Assembly: GCA_030407085.1 (NCBI GenBank)
Contig: CM059587.1
Location: forward strand, 76,745,001 to 76,809,000
From: Trichopria drosophilae
Lineage: Eukaryota; Arthropoda; Insecta; Hymenoptera; Diapriidae
Direction of reading: 5' to 3'
Length of the DNA stretch: 64,000 nt
In this document: positions 26,051 through 37,067 of the stretch, piece after piece
How the letters are laid out: the number at the start of each line of letters is the position of its first letter
How positions within the stretch are numbered: the stretch's first letter is position 1
Made by a program: the position numbers and the translations under genes
The notes under the pieces: generated by a model
The model's database searches: none
The model's input: the letters and a program-made list of their open reading frames with translations, nothing else
Told to the model about the DNA's origin: nothing

Positions 26051-26559
26051 GTATTTTTACACGAACCTTGTGTGTATATATCGTTAACGATGGCTGTATC
26101 ATTCCCGTACTATGTATATACCTATGTACTAATAAATAACTAGGACGGACTGTATTACACGTTTCCTTTTTGAAAAAATTTTGCGTATTTATTATTTATA
26201 TCCTCAATATTTTTAGGACGAATCAACGCTGAATATGTAAGTATTTACTTCATTATTATTACATTAATCACATTCAAGTTTTTTGTGAATCTAAAAAATG
26301 TTAATGTTGACTGCATACTGCACCGAAGACGATTAATTCAGAATCAATTTTGAGTCTAAGATCGGTAAGTCTAGCTTCAGGTGGTAACTTCTCTGACATA
26401 TATAAACAGAAATGGACAATATTATTTTTTTTTACCTTACATGCATAATTTTAATTAATTCACTACTGTTGCGTTAACACATATGTATATACTATTTTTT
26501 TTATAGCACCTTTGCATTTCTCATTAATAATCGAAATATAAAATTAGGGTCGTAACAAT

Positions 26560-28070
26560 CGAATTTTAAATATTTCAAGGTTTCAACTCTCTTTAAGTGA
26601 CAGTGGTAAAGCATTCCACAATCTGCTTGATATAATAAGGAACGAGTCGGCAAAGGCATTTGATCTATGCACAGGAATTCTCAAATCCTGTCGTCGTGAC
26701 CGCGATAGTCTATCGCAAAAATTCCTCTAATAGAATGTTTATATAAGAGAATGACGGTAAGTATACCGTAAAGTATACCTTCTTGAAGCTGCTGTGAGTC
26801 AACAGAGTCTTATCCTATGCTTCGATATGTAAACATCTTTCCTATGTGACAAAACGAAGCGAATTCTAGCATTAAGGAATCATTCAAACGTCAGCTTCAG
26901 AGTTGCATTGTGAAATTTGTAAATTAAACTGCTATAATCCAAAAATGGTATCGCAGGAATGAACATAAGCTGCTTGAGCCAATCAACAGAATCACTGTTA
27001 GCTCACAGCTGCCGTAAGGCATTAAGTAAAAAAATTTAAATAAAAAATACGAAATATTTGTTATTCATCTCAATTTATTATGTTGCCTTCAAAGTAGGCG
27101 AAATAGTTTAAATTAATAATTTTAATTGTTGTTATGTTTATAAATATGCAAAAAAACCTGCATAATGAAATGAAAGAACAAAATGTATTCACCGAGTTTT
27201 AAAGATGTTCTATTATGTTGTGGGTTCAAGACTCGATTAGTGTATTTTTTTCTATATTTTTAATCTATTATGCAAGTTTTTAAAATTTTAAACGTAATAC
27301 AATAATATCCAATAATTTTAGATATTATTAAATAAACAGTTTTCTTTAAATTTTTACCGAGATTTTTTAAAAATACATTTTAACATAATACTTGTAATGG
27401 ATATGAAGGTAGGTAGGAATTAAAAAAAAATAGTGTATTAAACTCTTTAGATAATTCTATTCTTCTCTTATAATATGACCTTAATCTTTTCCGATATTTT
27501 AACGTTACGGTTTTCTTAATATGTAAAATCGGTGACAGTTCAAAACCCATATAGTATTTCAGAATAGATATCTCAAATTTGGTACTATTTCTGTCACAAT
27601 GTTAACAATTCTATCATCATCTAAGATCATCAGAATATTATTTTTCATGTAAAAAATGTCTACTCTGATCCAAACTGACCAGTGATGTATGTTTGAATAT
27701 GTCCCTTTAGTGACTCAATGACAAAACAATGAGGAGCCCTAACGCTTTTCGGGATGCCTCTACACAATTTCTACACAGAATATAGCATGAATGCTATAAA
27801 AGCATATTAGAGAGGTCATTAATAAATAACGAATACAGAAGTAGACCATCTTAATAATACGGAACTTTGAGGTCCTCCAATATTAGTGTGCAACTGAGAT
27901 CATTTTGTAATAACTGATGATTTACAAACTCAAATACCTTGCTAAAATCAAAAAGAATAATAAGAACAATCATTCGATTAACGATTTCCTTATGAAAATA
28001 ATCCATTCCCATAAGCTGATTGCGAGCTGAAACCCATGCGAAAATCCGAATGATGTTGTTCAGATACGGG
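26560..28070 (-). pseudogene. Non-LTR retrotransposon reverse transcriptase relic
   Basis: Read on the minus strand: LFDFSKVFEFVNHQLLQNDL (about 27899-27958) matches the DFSKAFD.VNH.LL block of non-LTR reverse transcriptases; then GPQSSVL (about 27865-27885), a decayed form of the GVPQGSVLGP block; and much later HRSNAFADSFLIISSRLWN followed by ALPLSLKES (about 26600-26680), the typical C-terminal end of Jockey/CR1-like proteins. Many stops and frame changes separate these blocks, so it is dead. The 5' side is cut at 28071 by the hairpin element. The clade cannot be fixed by eye. Confidence 0.75.
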
Positions 28071-29045
28071 GCATTCCATGCGAAGTAGGCCACCATTTTT
28101 TAATTTTGTGTTTACCGTTTTTTTATTTAAAAAGTAATGAAAATGTAGTCATTTAGACCATGTATAATCTAAAATTACCAATGATTAACGAAGTTATAAT
28201 TTATTTAATGATATTTTTTTGCTGTATTCAGTCGTGGGCGGCATTTTTATTTTTGTACGCAAAATGATGATATTAAAAAATATTGTCTCACATGCTTTTT
28301 GTAGATTTTTTGACCAGCATTAAGATAAAAATATGTGTTTTTAATTTCAATTGCACCTTTAACCAAAAAAATTAAATTGAAAATTTCATAGTGTTTCAAC
28401 TTTTTTTTATTATATGCTGTAAATTTATTATTGTTATATCTGTAAGCCGTAAATTTGTCGTGAAAGAGCTATTTTTCCTCTTTAAAATGAATAATAAATT
28501 ATTTTGCGTTAATTTTTTACCGAGATACGGAAGGATGAAAATAAAAATAGAAGGCCCCTGCATGGCATGCAATCGTACTACACTCACGGGACCTTTTTTT
28601 AATAACCACTTTTAATGTATTTTTTGGACATACGTTCTTCAGTGGTCACTTTATTCAATATGTTATCATGTTCGAAATGGATTTTCTATTTTTGTGATTT
28701 TTTTCAGATGTTTAAAAATACCAAAAATTCGAAAAATTAACTTGAAATTATTAATTGAGTTGTTTTGGTTAAAGTTGCAATTGAAATTACAGATACATAT
28801 TTTTATCTTAAAGTTCGTCAAAAAATCTACAAAAAACATATAATTCAATATTTTTTAGTATCACCATTTTGCGTGAAAATACCACAAACGACTGAATAAA
28901 CAAAATCATTAAATAAACTATAACTTCGTTAATGATTGCTATTTTTGGATTGTACATGGTCTAAATAACTACATTTTCATTACTTGTTAATACAAAAACG
29001 GTAAACACAAAATTAAAAAATTGTGGCCCACTTCGCATGGAATGC
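28071..29045. mobile_element. 975-bp hairpin element (arms about 320 bp)
   Basis: The left arm starting GCATTCCATGCGAAGTAGGC (28071) is matched by the reverse complement of the right end (GCATTCCATGCGAAGTGGGC), and similarity continues for about 320 bases at roughly 80-90 per cent by eye, through CTTTAACCAAAA near 28355. The centre (about 28395-28720) is not repeated. No transposase is encoded. It sits at the 5' break of the reverse transcriptase relic, so it inserted into it or shares its breakpoint. No clear target duplication was found. Confidence 0.75.
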
Positions 29046-29384
29046 GACTACATGACTACATCATTGTAAACAAGACGTTCGACACAACGGACTTGAAGAT
29101 AGAAGGTATAGTTTTTTATTAATTTTTCTATTGGGATTCAAAAAGTGACGACAATTAAATCAATTCACATTTTTATTTTATGAAGACTTAATTATAATAA
29201 AACGACGATGGTTGAAGAGCCAAAAATTCGATTTCCACATTTTCGGTTTGTTTATTGCACATTTTTCCATTAAGATTTGAAAAGTGACAAAATATAATTC
29301 AGTTCACCCATTCATTCTGTGAGAACTTTCGCTTGTTTAATTATAAAAGGACTTTTGGTGAATAGCGAAAAATTCGTCTGATCA

Positions 29385-29408
29385 TTTTTTTTTTTTTTTT
29401 TTTTTTTT
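29385..29408. repeat. Poly(T) tract, 24 bases
   Basis: An uninterrupted run of T. Could be the A-tail of a minus-strand retroelement, but no element body was recognised beside it. The rest of 29046-29689 is AT-rich without features. Confidence 0.8.
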
Positions 29409-29689
29409 GTTTTTACATTTTTTTCATGTGGGATTTGAAATATGAAGAATTACGAATAAATCTGTATTCTTATTTTGCAAGGATTTCTACTTCACTATTT
29501 TTTTTATAGATATTTAGGTATTATGTAATTCTGTAATTCGAATTTATCAATTTCCCGCACGCATTCATCGTACATGACCTTTAATTCTATGTAAATTATA
29601 TTTCAAAGATCTATAAATTTTACTAATTCTTTTACAATATTATCCCAAAGACAAAATATGAAAATCCAAAGAAATGGGTGAAAAAATTT

Positions 29690-29980
29690 ATTCTACATGT
29701 GAGGATATTACTTCGACCCCTATTGGTATGAGTATTGAATTTCGTAATTTAAAAAAAAAAAAAAATATCGTGTAGTTTTTTTTTCAAATTTCATCCTTTC
29801 AGACCCTAAACATCTAAAACTGCAGTAAAACAATTTTTATCCATGACCTTGTACGTACGTCCCATGTTTATGGTCACGCCAGACCTTACGAACTGTAAAG
29901 CCGGTTTTAGAGTTCAAGCTATTTTTGAGTTTGGCATGACCTAAGTTAGATCTGATTAGTTTTTGTTCTCGATCAATACT
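29690..29980 (-). repeat. Dispersed repeat fragment shared with 48.3-48.5 kb
   Basis: On the minus strand this reads GGGACGTACGTACAAGGTCA, then TTAGGGTCTGAAA, AAATTCAATACT and GGGGTCGAAGTAATA, in the same order as 48360-48530. An inner inverted pair GGTCACGCCA / TGGCATGACC lies at 29873-29951. It is the remnant of a non-coding mobile element of unknown class. Confidence 0.6.
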
Positions 29981-30021
29981 AGATTATCTGGTACTCGTAC
30001 AAAAAAAGTTGAAAAAAATAC

Positions 30022-30290
30022 GTTTTTTTAACTCCGTGCGCTAAGTGCTCACTTAGCACACTGTTTTCCGTGTGCAAAGTAGAACATTCATGCACCGTGC
30101 GCTAAGTAACTACTTAGCGCACGGTGCACGAATGTTCTAAATTGCACGGAAAACAGTGTGCTAACTGGGCACTTAGCTCACACGTTAAAAAAAATGGTAT
30201 ACGATACGCGTGCGCGTAGGTGATCCCCGCACTCGCGTCTATGGCACCCTCGCTACGCTCGGGCACTTGTATCGTAATGTACTATTTTGT
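30022..30290. repeat. Long palindrome with CTAAGT motifs plus CpG-rich end
   Basis: Arms of about 85 bases (30022-30108 and 30111-30194) pair around GCGCTAAGTA-AC-TACTTAGCGC; shared blocks are AGAACATTC, GCACACGG/TGCACGG, ACTGTTTTCCGTG and CACTTAGC. A CpG-rich stretch follows (30205-30270) ending GTATCGTAATGTACTATTTT. The left tip of the same element (ATCGTATAC then TTTTTTTTAACGTGTGAGCT) recurs alone at 55210-55262. Confidence 0.75.
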
Positions 30291-32065
30291 GTTTTGTATA
30301 AAAAATACAAATCCTACAAAAAAATGCTTCTAACATAAAAGGTAGTGCCTCAAATTCACTACCTAAAAGGTTATATGCACTTTCTTCGTAAAATCAGCGT
30401 CTTTCTATTTAATTTAATAAAGCGGACAAAAAGATATTAAGCTTTTATTTTTTTTATGAGACGGAACAAAAAATGACTAATAATCCAGTTGATATGTGCT
30501 CGGAGTCGAAGTTGTCAAAATGATAATTTTTTTCAATAGTCAATTAAATTGCTGGGTATTCCGAACCCTGCCCAATCGATGAGCAATTGATCCAAAGGCT
30601 GCAGGTTCGAAGATTATTTTCAAAATTCTGTAATTAACAATATTTTTCTCGAAAATACCATCTCAATCCTTCCAAAGATATTACTTAAATTTGGTATGTA
30701 AGAACAATCTCTTTTTTCTGAGTGAGTCATTCAACAAACGTCGCCCCTTTCTCTAGCGTTTCACTTCTACCAGACGGAAAGTACTGAGAGAAAATCTGAA
30801 AAGGTTCCGACGGTGATGTAATTTACGGAATTTCCCTTACCGAATCTAAAATGAAGGGGGTAAAACGAACGCGACAATTCCCTGGGCGAGGCTCAAGCTC
30901 CGAGTTGTTTTCGTAGAACGTAGCCCAGAGAGGAAGGGAAGGATAGAGAATTTCGTTACGCTGCGATTCCCTGGCGCTTCTAATACTAATTCGCTGAATT
31001 TACGAGGCCGCGGCGTCCCGAGGGACGATTTGTCAGACCAAAGAAACGGCCCGTTGTCGGTGACGAATCACCCTGTGCGTTCGAGCACTTTCTGCATAGG
31101 TGTTACTCTCAAAGTATATATTACTTCTCTGTGGTCCAGACTAATGATCTGCAGTTCGATACGAAAACTTGAATAATTTCTACAATTTATCTTCGTCGTT
31201 TGACAATAAAAAGTACCCATTCCAAAAGGAACATTTCTATAAAATTGAATTTAGGACATTGCGTTACATTCGAAGTTACGCCATGTTCCCTATGTCTGGT
31301 CAAAAGTGAATTATGATGACATCCCATTAGTGGAATCTCATTTTCAGCAATCAAATTTTGGAGGGTTTTATATATGACGTTGACCGTTGTCATTTATCAC
31401 ATTGCTCGGTAACTAGGGGATCAAAAGAAATTTCTAACGGCATCGATCAAGCGTCTGGTCCCGTGCTTGATCTTCCTCATAAAATCTTCAACAAGACCGT
31501 TCGAGCCCGTAATAAAAACCGAGTATATATACTTCGTAAGTTTCTGGGTAGCCGTCATTCTAGTTTTACATCAGTTGAAGTTACGGTTGCAATTCGGCCC
31601 GGGCGAACTCCGTCTATCCCGTAAAGCAGCCTCGTTCTCGCGCGAAACTCTTTTATGACATCGAGAGCCGACCCCGACATCTCCCAATCGAGAAATATGG
31701 CCAAACTTAACTGCCCCTACGACCGTGTCAATACGACCCGCTATCCGAAAATGCATTCCTTATCGCGACTCATAACTGCCTGGGTATTCGTGTTATGTTC
31801 CTCCTTTACGTCTGTATTGAGTCTTTATGCGATTTTCCATGACCAATCGGCATCAAGGATAAAGGGGTCGTTCAATGAAGCAAAATAATGGTTGACTATA
31901 GCAGTATCGAATTGGTCACTACACAAAATTTAGAATTATTTGCAATTGTCACTTTTGGTATTCGGGTTCATTTCCCTTACTGGAGGAGATGAACGTTGAT
32001 TATATTCTCATGTTATTGTCACCGAATTCATGATATCAAAAACCTACCTCGTGTAATTGACGATA
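30291..32065. other. Intergenic sequence with a CpG-richer block
   Basis: 30720-31140 is G+C- and CpG-richer (for example GAGGCCGCGGCGTCCCGAGG) without an open frame, comparable with the blocks at 23.9-26.0 and 40.3-41.3 kb. 31360-31760 has overlapping short frames on both strands without family resemblance. No gene is called. Confidence 0.45.
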
Positions 32066-32067
32066 AC

Positions 32068-32243
32068 CACATAACACATGGACTCCCCAGGGATGTTCCT
32101 TGGATTGAAAATGGTCTCGTTTAGTACGTCCATGGAATGCTCATTGGACGCCATTAAGCATACTTTCTTGATAGAGACAATTAGGACATAAAATGGTCCT
32201 CGAATGGGTATCCATTTTATGGACAGGACGCCCATGTGTTATA
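32068..32243. mobile_element. Short TIR element (about 175 bp)
   Basis: ATAACACATGG near the left end pairs with CCCATGTGTTAT at the right. The interior is built of degenerate GGACG / CCATTGGACG / ATGGAC words, so both strands give Met-Asp-Val-rich nonsense frames. No target duplication seen. Confidence 0.45.
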
Positions 32244-32499
32244 TGGGCAGCTCTTGATCTAAATTATGTCGGAATTTCATTGTACAAGTTTCCCATATTG
32301 AATACAGCATATTGACTAATTTCGTCATGTTGAAACTATTGCAACTCTCTGACGACTTCATTCCCATTCTGAATCTTCAACTTCGAATTGCTTCATACCA
32401 ACTTGAAAGGAACACCTCCCCAGTCGGGTCAGACCGACCCGCACCCCAGATCGACCCATAAATGGTCAGAGTAAAACCCCAACAAGATACTAACCCAGT

Positions 32500-32905
32500 A
32501 CTGGCAGCCAGCATGTATTAACGGACATGAGTCAGTACTGACAATAATCCTGGAAGAGCTGACCCAGTACTGTTAGCGACATTAAATAAGAACTGTCAGT
32601 AATACCGCTAAAGTACTGACCCAGTACAGGTTGCCAGTACAGTGTTCACTATTAGTACTGATGGACGGAGCAAATTAGAACTGACAGAAAACTGACTGAC
32701 AGTATTTGCATTAGCAAGAAGTATTACCTGTCTCCTGGAGTACGTCAGTACTAACACAGTACAGGTAACCAGGACTACATTCGGTATTACATCAGTATCC
32801 ACTGACGGAGCAAATCAGTACTAACCCAATACTGACTGATAGTAGTGTCATCGGTAAGAAACAAATTCTGGCTGTGTCATCGGTAAGAAACAAATGCTGG
32901 CTAGC
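32500..32905. repeat. Tandem repeats of AGTACTGACCCAGTAC type
   Basis: Two direct copies of about 135-140 bases (from about 32612 and 32747) share AGTACTgACcCAGTACAGG, GACGGAGCAAAT and ACTGACTGA. Within the second copy a 29-base unit, TGTCATCGGTAAGAAACAAA then TTCTGGCTG, is repeated at 32846 and 32875. The related words CCAGTACAGACCAGTAT recur at 33370-33430. GTACTGAC and its partly palindromic AGTACT core dominate the array. Confidence 0.7.
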
Positions 32906-32989
32906 CGAGTACGTCGGTCCTTTCGCAATACTAATTTCCAATATTATTTTCGCTGTTAAATTACACAGCCCCACACAACAACGAATGTC

Positions 32990-33480
32990 TGAACCTGGAA
33001 GTCAGACTATGTCTATAATATGTTTTCTAGGTCGCTGAATCCGAATCCACAGCCCACATAACTCCATTACGTCAGGTTTTTGATATAACCACAAAAACCT
33101 AAAAAAATCCCTATAATCTGATGCTAAAATATTGAAATGAAGAATACGATTTTTTACAAAACCTCAAAAATATCCTAAAAATCAACTCCAAAATGATAAA
33201 ATAAACGAACATTCTAACCTAAAAGCTATGCAATGTTTCCCTTTTTGTTTTTTGGGTCGCTAAACCCGAACCCAAAATCAAAGTGTCACGTCAGGATTGA
33301 CTACTAGAATTAATTTTAGCAGCATCTGCCACCGATATTGCCCAGTGCAGTTCAGTATGTTCCAATACTTCCAGTACAGACCAGTATTATAAAGAACTAT
33401 CCAATACACAATGCAGTAGTGACCCGGACTGTCCAGTAAACATGGTATGTCTGCCAGACCAGAATTTGTCTTTATTTTCA
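32990..33480. repeat. Degenerate direct repeat pair beside the AGTACTGAC array
   Basis: GGTCGCTGAATCCGAATCCA (33032) and GGGTCGCTAAACCCGAACCC (33256), each followed by a CGTCAGG motif about 25-30 bases on, form a direct pair about 225 bases apart. The CAGT-rich words continue to 33440. Confidence 0.5.
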
Positions 33481-34667
33481 TATTTTTCGGTAGATTTTTA
33501 GATTTCTTTTTGAGGTTTCTTAAATCATCTCAAGGATGATGCCCATGAGTAGAGTTGATTCCACCCTCTAAAAATGATGATAATCTCGTATTATGCATTG
33601 GAAAATACAGTTATCTAAGTAGCAACATTCCGCACGTAGCGTGGCCGAAACATGATACGGACCGTCACTATTTAGATTGCTCCATATTATAATTATGCGA
33701 CTTCAACAATACATTATTAAACCCATCTGATAGAACAATCGAATTTGCTATTAGCTCGACCTTAGCTCCATCACTGAATTTATTAGTTTCGGAGGCACCA
33801 ATACGAAGGTAGGATTCACATTCACTCATAAGCGTCATCTTTTATTTTCTACTATAAGTTAGGCTCACCGAAAGCTGTCATTATTATCAGGAATAGCGTT
33901 TAAAAGCATGTCAAAAACATTAATTGTCTGTCCTTGAGACCACTTCATCAAATTAAATGAAACACGAAATACATATGATAGGCAGTCGGTAAGTCAACAA
34001 TTTATACCCATGATTAGGATCTATGCCATTCACTTCTGGAAGACACATATAATAAAGCTCCCATTGTTAGGCGCAATGAACTTTCTGTAATCAGGTCATG
34101 GATTCCACGAATTGGAATATGTGGGCGTATGCGCCTCCCTGGTGAGCTGCATTGTTCCCGCCAAACCAAAGTTCGTCAGGTGCAGCTAGCAGCAAACACG
34201 CGGTTCTCCAACGACCATACAAAATCGTAAATGTTCCGGGAAGGTTTTAGTCAGGAACGCAGGTCATAAATATGTACCGTTTCGACCACAGTTCGCACTC
34301 TGAAGGACGACAGTGGTTAAAGTGAGGGTGGTTGGATCGCAGCTGGAACCGTCGAGCGAAGATTGGGTGACTCCCCAGTACGGGAGCCAGTAGACCGAAA
34401 CTTTGTTAACCGAGCGTGAAAGTGGCGAATTTTGCGTGGTTCTCGCTTTCGAATCATCGGTCGTTCGTGCGATGCGCCCCTGAAATGCCTTCTGACGCTC
34501 GGGGACACTTTCGATGCTACTGGACAATCTGAAATACCGGACGTGTTCGGAGATCCGATGTGAACCCATCCAACCGTTCAGATTGAAAATTTTCCATGGC
34601 TTTCTTTTCGAATTCCCAATTCTTCGAGGGGTGGTTAATGATCTGGAGTTGTTTTATCTAGTTTTGT
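33481..34667. other. Intergenic sequence, no gene recognised
   Basis: Mixed AT-rich and mid-GC sequence. A minus-strand frame of 101 codons (34264-34569) overlaps other frames and shows no domain signature. Nothing else is supported. Confidence 0.5.
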
Positions 34668-34671
34668 TTAA

Positions 34672-35589
34672 CCTTCGCCGGTCACACCTCCTAAAAATGC
34701 GAAGAGCGATTCACGGGGTCTACCGGACCCCAATGCTTAAAATCATTCCTATATTAGAAGAGTAATCCGTAGCAAGTTACGAAAATTCTGAGACATTGTT
34801 CGACCATCCTAAATTATGACCGCCTTGTTCAATTTGCATAAGTTTGCATCTAAAATAGTAAAGATAATTACAAATTTAAAAAAAAAACAGAAAATGACTT
34901 TATTTACTTATAAAATCATAACTTTTTTAAAATTATTTAAAATTTTTTAATGAAATTTACTGGACGTACTTTGCAGATTATGGTCTTGTACAAAAAAAAT
35001 AGTCCATCGATGTACATTTTAAAAAGGTACTTATTTAGCTGAATGAAGTGCATAATCTTTGAAAAAATAAAATGCATAGGTTTTATCTACATCCTTTGTT
35101 TATTTATTCAGAATTTTTAAATATAAGGTATATAACTGAACGAATAAAGTAATTTTCATCCTGATAATCGAAAATTTCTGAAGCATCTCCACCAATCGTT
35201 TCATTTTCCTCAGTCTCTTCTAATTGCTTATGAATATTACAAACTCATAAATTGTAAGCCATCTCTAAATATATAAATAATATATGTCTCATAATATTAT
35301 CGACTACTTATACTACATGAATCATGAAATAAAAACTTTTTTATTTTCTTCGAAGTATGCACCGTAGTCACATTGGGGTCCGCCAGACCCCACCGCGAAA
35401 TCGATTAACTTCTGTAACGTACCACAAGTACACTGACGTTTGTCAGACAACGGCATTATCAGAAATTTATTGGTAGTACTTTAAATTACCGATAGGTGTT
35501 CCAATATTTCCAATTTGAAACTAATATAGCGAATTATGTAACTTTAAATTCATCGTGGGGTCAACTGGACCCCCAGTGACCGGCGAGGG
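34672..35589. mobile_element. piggyBac-like non-autonomous element (918 bp)
   Basis: TTAA (34668-34671) is followed by CCTTCGCCGGTCAC; the far end is GTGACCGGCGAGGG, its inverted copy, followed by TTCA, one change from TTAA. TTAA target duplication and CC-starting TIRs are the marks of the piggyBac superfamily. Subterminal words of the GGGGTCCgcCaGACCCC type occur at 34718, 35374 and 35555. The interior has no transposase frame. Confidence 0.65.
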
Positions 35590-36114
35590 TTCAAGTGTTA
35601 TCTAAACTACAAATTTCACCTATTTATAAATCCATCATTCTCAAACCAGTCAATGTGTTCTGATATGTCCATTGGACAAATTTCTAGAGGACTGTTAGAT
35701 TATTATGAAATTGGAAGTTGAATTTCGTAAATATGTTTTATCGCGATCTACCCAAATGTTTGACAAAGAGTGAGATTTTCACTTCTTAACCCATTGGCTG
35801 GGAGTGTTAGATTAGGTTCTTTAAAATATGCCCAACATTGTAAGAAGTCTTAAGGGGGCCAAAGTATTCATATTTGAACAATTCATGAGCAAAACTACGG
35901 CTGTTGGTGTTGGCCTCCCCAAACAACAGTGAGTCTGATTCTAATCTGTTTTGGCTTAGCCATGTCATATCATTAGACTACCAGAATCTTGTTTCGCCTG
36001 TGTATCCCAAGTTATCTTAGCCGACAATACAACAGGTGTCTTCTGAGGACTTTAAGATGGATAAAAATTGTGAAAAAAATGAGGGGTGGGGATCGTTTTA
36101 ATGCATTTTTATAA

Positions 36115-36260
36115 TTTAAATAATAACGCGACAGTGGTCGAGCGTGCTAACGCGTACGATTATCTTGTAGCAGACCCGGGTTCGAATCTCCGTCAGAGTC
36201 AGAATTTTTTGCGTAAATGTAGAACTAAAATTAAATTAAAATTAAATTTTTATCTTCGTC
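36115..36260 (+). mobile_element. tRNA-derived SINE-like insertion
   Basis: TGGTCGAGCGTGCTAACGC resembles a tRNA A box and GGGTTCGAATCTC (36179-36191) an RNA polymerase III B box, about 35-40 bases apart. The cloverleaf is imperfect (poor anticodon and T stems), so this is unlikely to be a working tRNA gene. An A-rich tail-like segment (AAAATTAAATTAAAATTAAA) follows. It interrupts the left arm of the surrounding TIR element and is therefore younger than it. Confidence 0.5.
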
Positions 36261-36758
36261 TTTCTTTTTTAAATTGTTTCAAATTTTTTTGAACTTTTCA
36301 GTTAATATTCTTATTGAGTTTTGGAATGATTCTTGACAAGTTCTCAGACATTTACTATTAATCGAATCGTAATCCAAAATTTTCTCAAATCCTCAACATC
36401 CGAACGAGTTCAAGGATTTTCACTGAATTATTTTGTTCCGTGTACTAGTCGCATAAGTAGAAGCGCTCGGTTAACTTATTTGGGAGCAAATTGCGTTTTT
36501 CGTTAGAAAAATTGAATAGATCACAGCTATCTTTTGACGATATTAAATCGATAAAAATATTGAGAAAACCGAATTGTTGAAAGCGATTCTACTCATTTCT
36601 TACGGATATTTTCTCAAAATTGCATGCATATAGAAGTACCCGATACAAATAATTATGAGGAACACGTAAGGAAAATCCAGTGTAAATAAGGAATAAAAAT
36701 TTCGAAAAATATTTTGAAGCATTGAACTATTTATTTAGCAATATGTTACAGTGAAATA

Positions 36759-37067
36759 TCAGCCACCGCTTGTTCTTGTTTTTTTATGTAAAACTAAACT
36801 TTCGTAATTAGACATAAGAGGTACTGGTCGCTTGAAATTTCCTTTACCATATTCATTTAGTGCATTTCGACAAGTACAATTACAAACACTTTGTGGAAAT
36901 CTTGAATCGTCCATTTTAAAATTTTCATTAATGTTCTTTTTAATTAATGTAACACACCCGGCACTTATTTTATAGAAGTTTATAATTTTATTACCCGTAA
37001 ATATTTTTTTACCACAACAAGCACAAACTTTAACTCTATTTTCTTCGTGACTGCTTGGAAAAGTCAT
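36759..37067 (-). CDS. Small Cys-rich protein inside the TIR element
   Basis: 102 codons from ATG at 37067. Two cysteine clusters: VCACCGKK (residues about 14-21) and FPQSVCNCTCRNAL (about 57-70), with a single Cys between, a spacing that could bind zinc. It then reads KRPVPLMSNYESLVLHKKTR. It is the only intact frame between the two TIRs and so is probably an element-encoded protein or its N-terminal remnant. I do not recognise the family; insect and cnidarian element proteins with CxxC...P..IC..CR..L start in a similar way, but that is an impression. Confidence 0.45.
   Translation of the reverse strand: MTFPSSHEENRVKVCACCGKKIFTGNKIINFYKISAGCVTLIKKNINENFKMDDSRFPQSVCNCTCRNALNEYGKGNFKRPVPLMSNYESLVLHKKTRTSGG

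Noticed and set aside
30590..30620. GGCTGCAGGTTCGAAGATT as a polymerase III B box of a second SINE
   Set aside because: No A box at suitable distance and no tail.
31358..31888. Overlapping frames at 31.36-31.89 kb as exons of a gene
   Set aside because: Frames on both strands are comparable in length, none shows a recognisable motif, and no consistent splice chain could be built.
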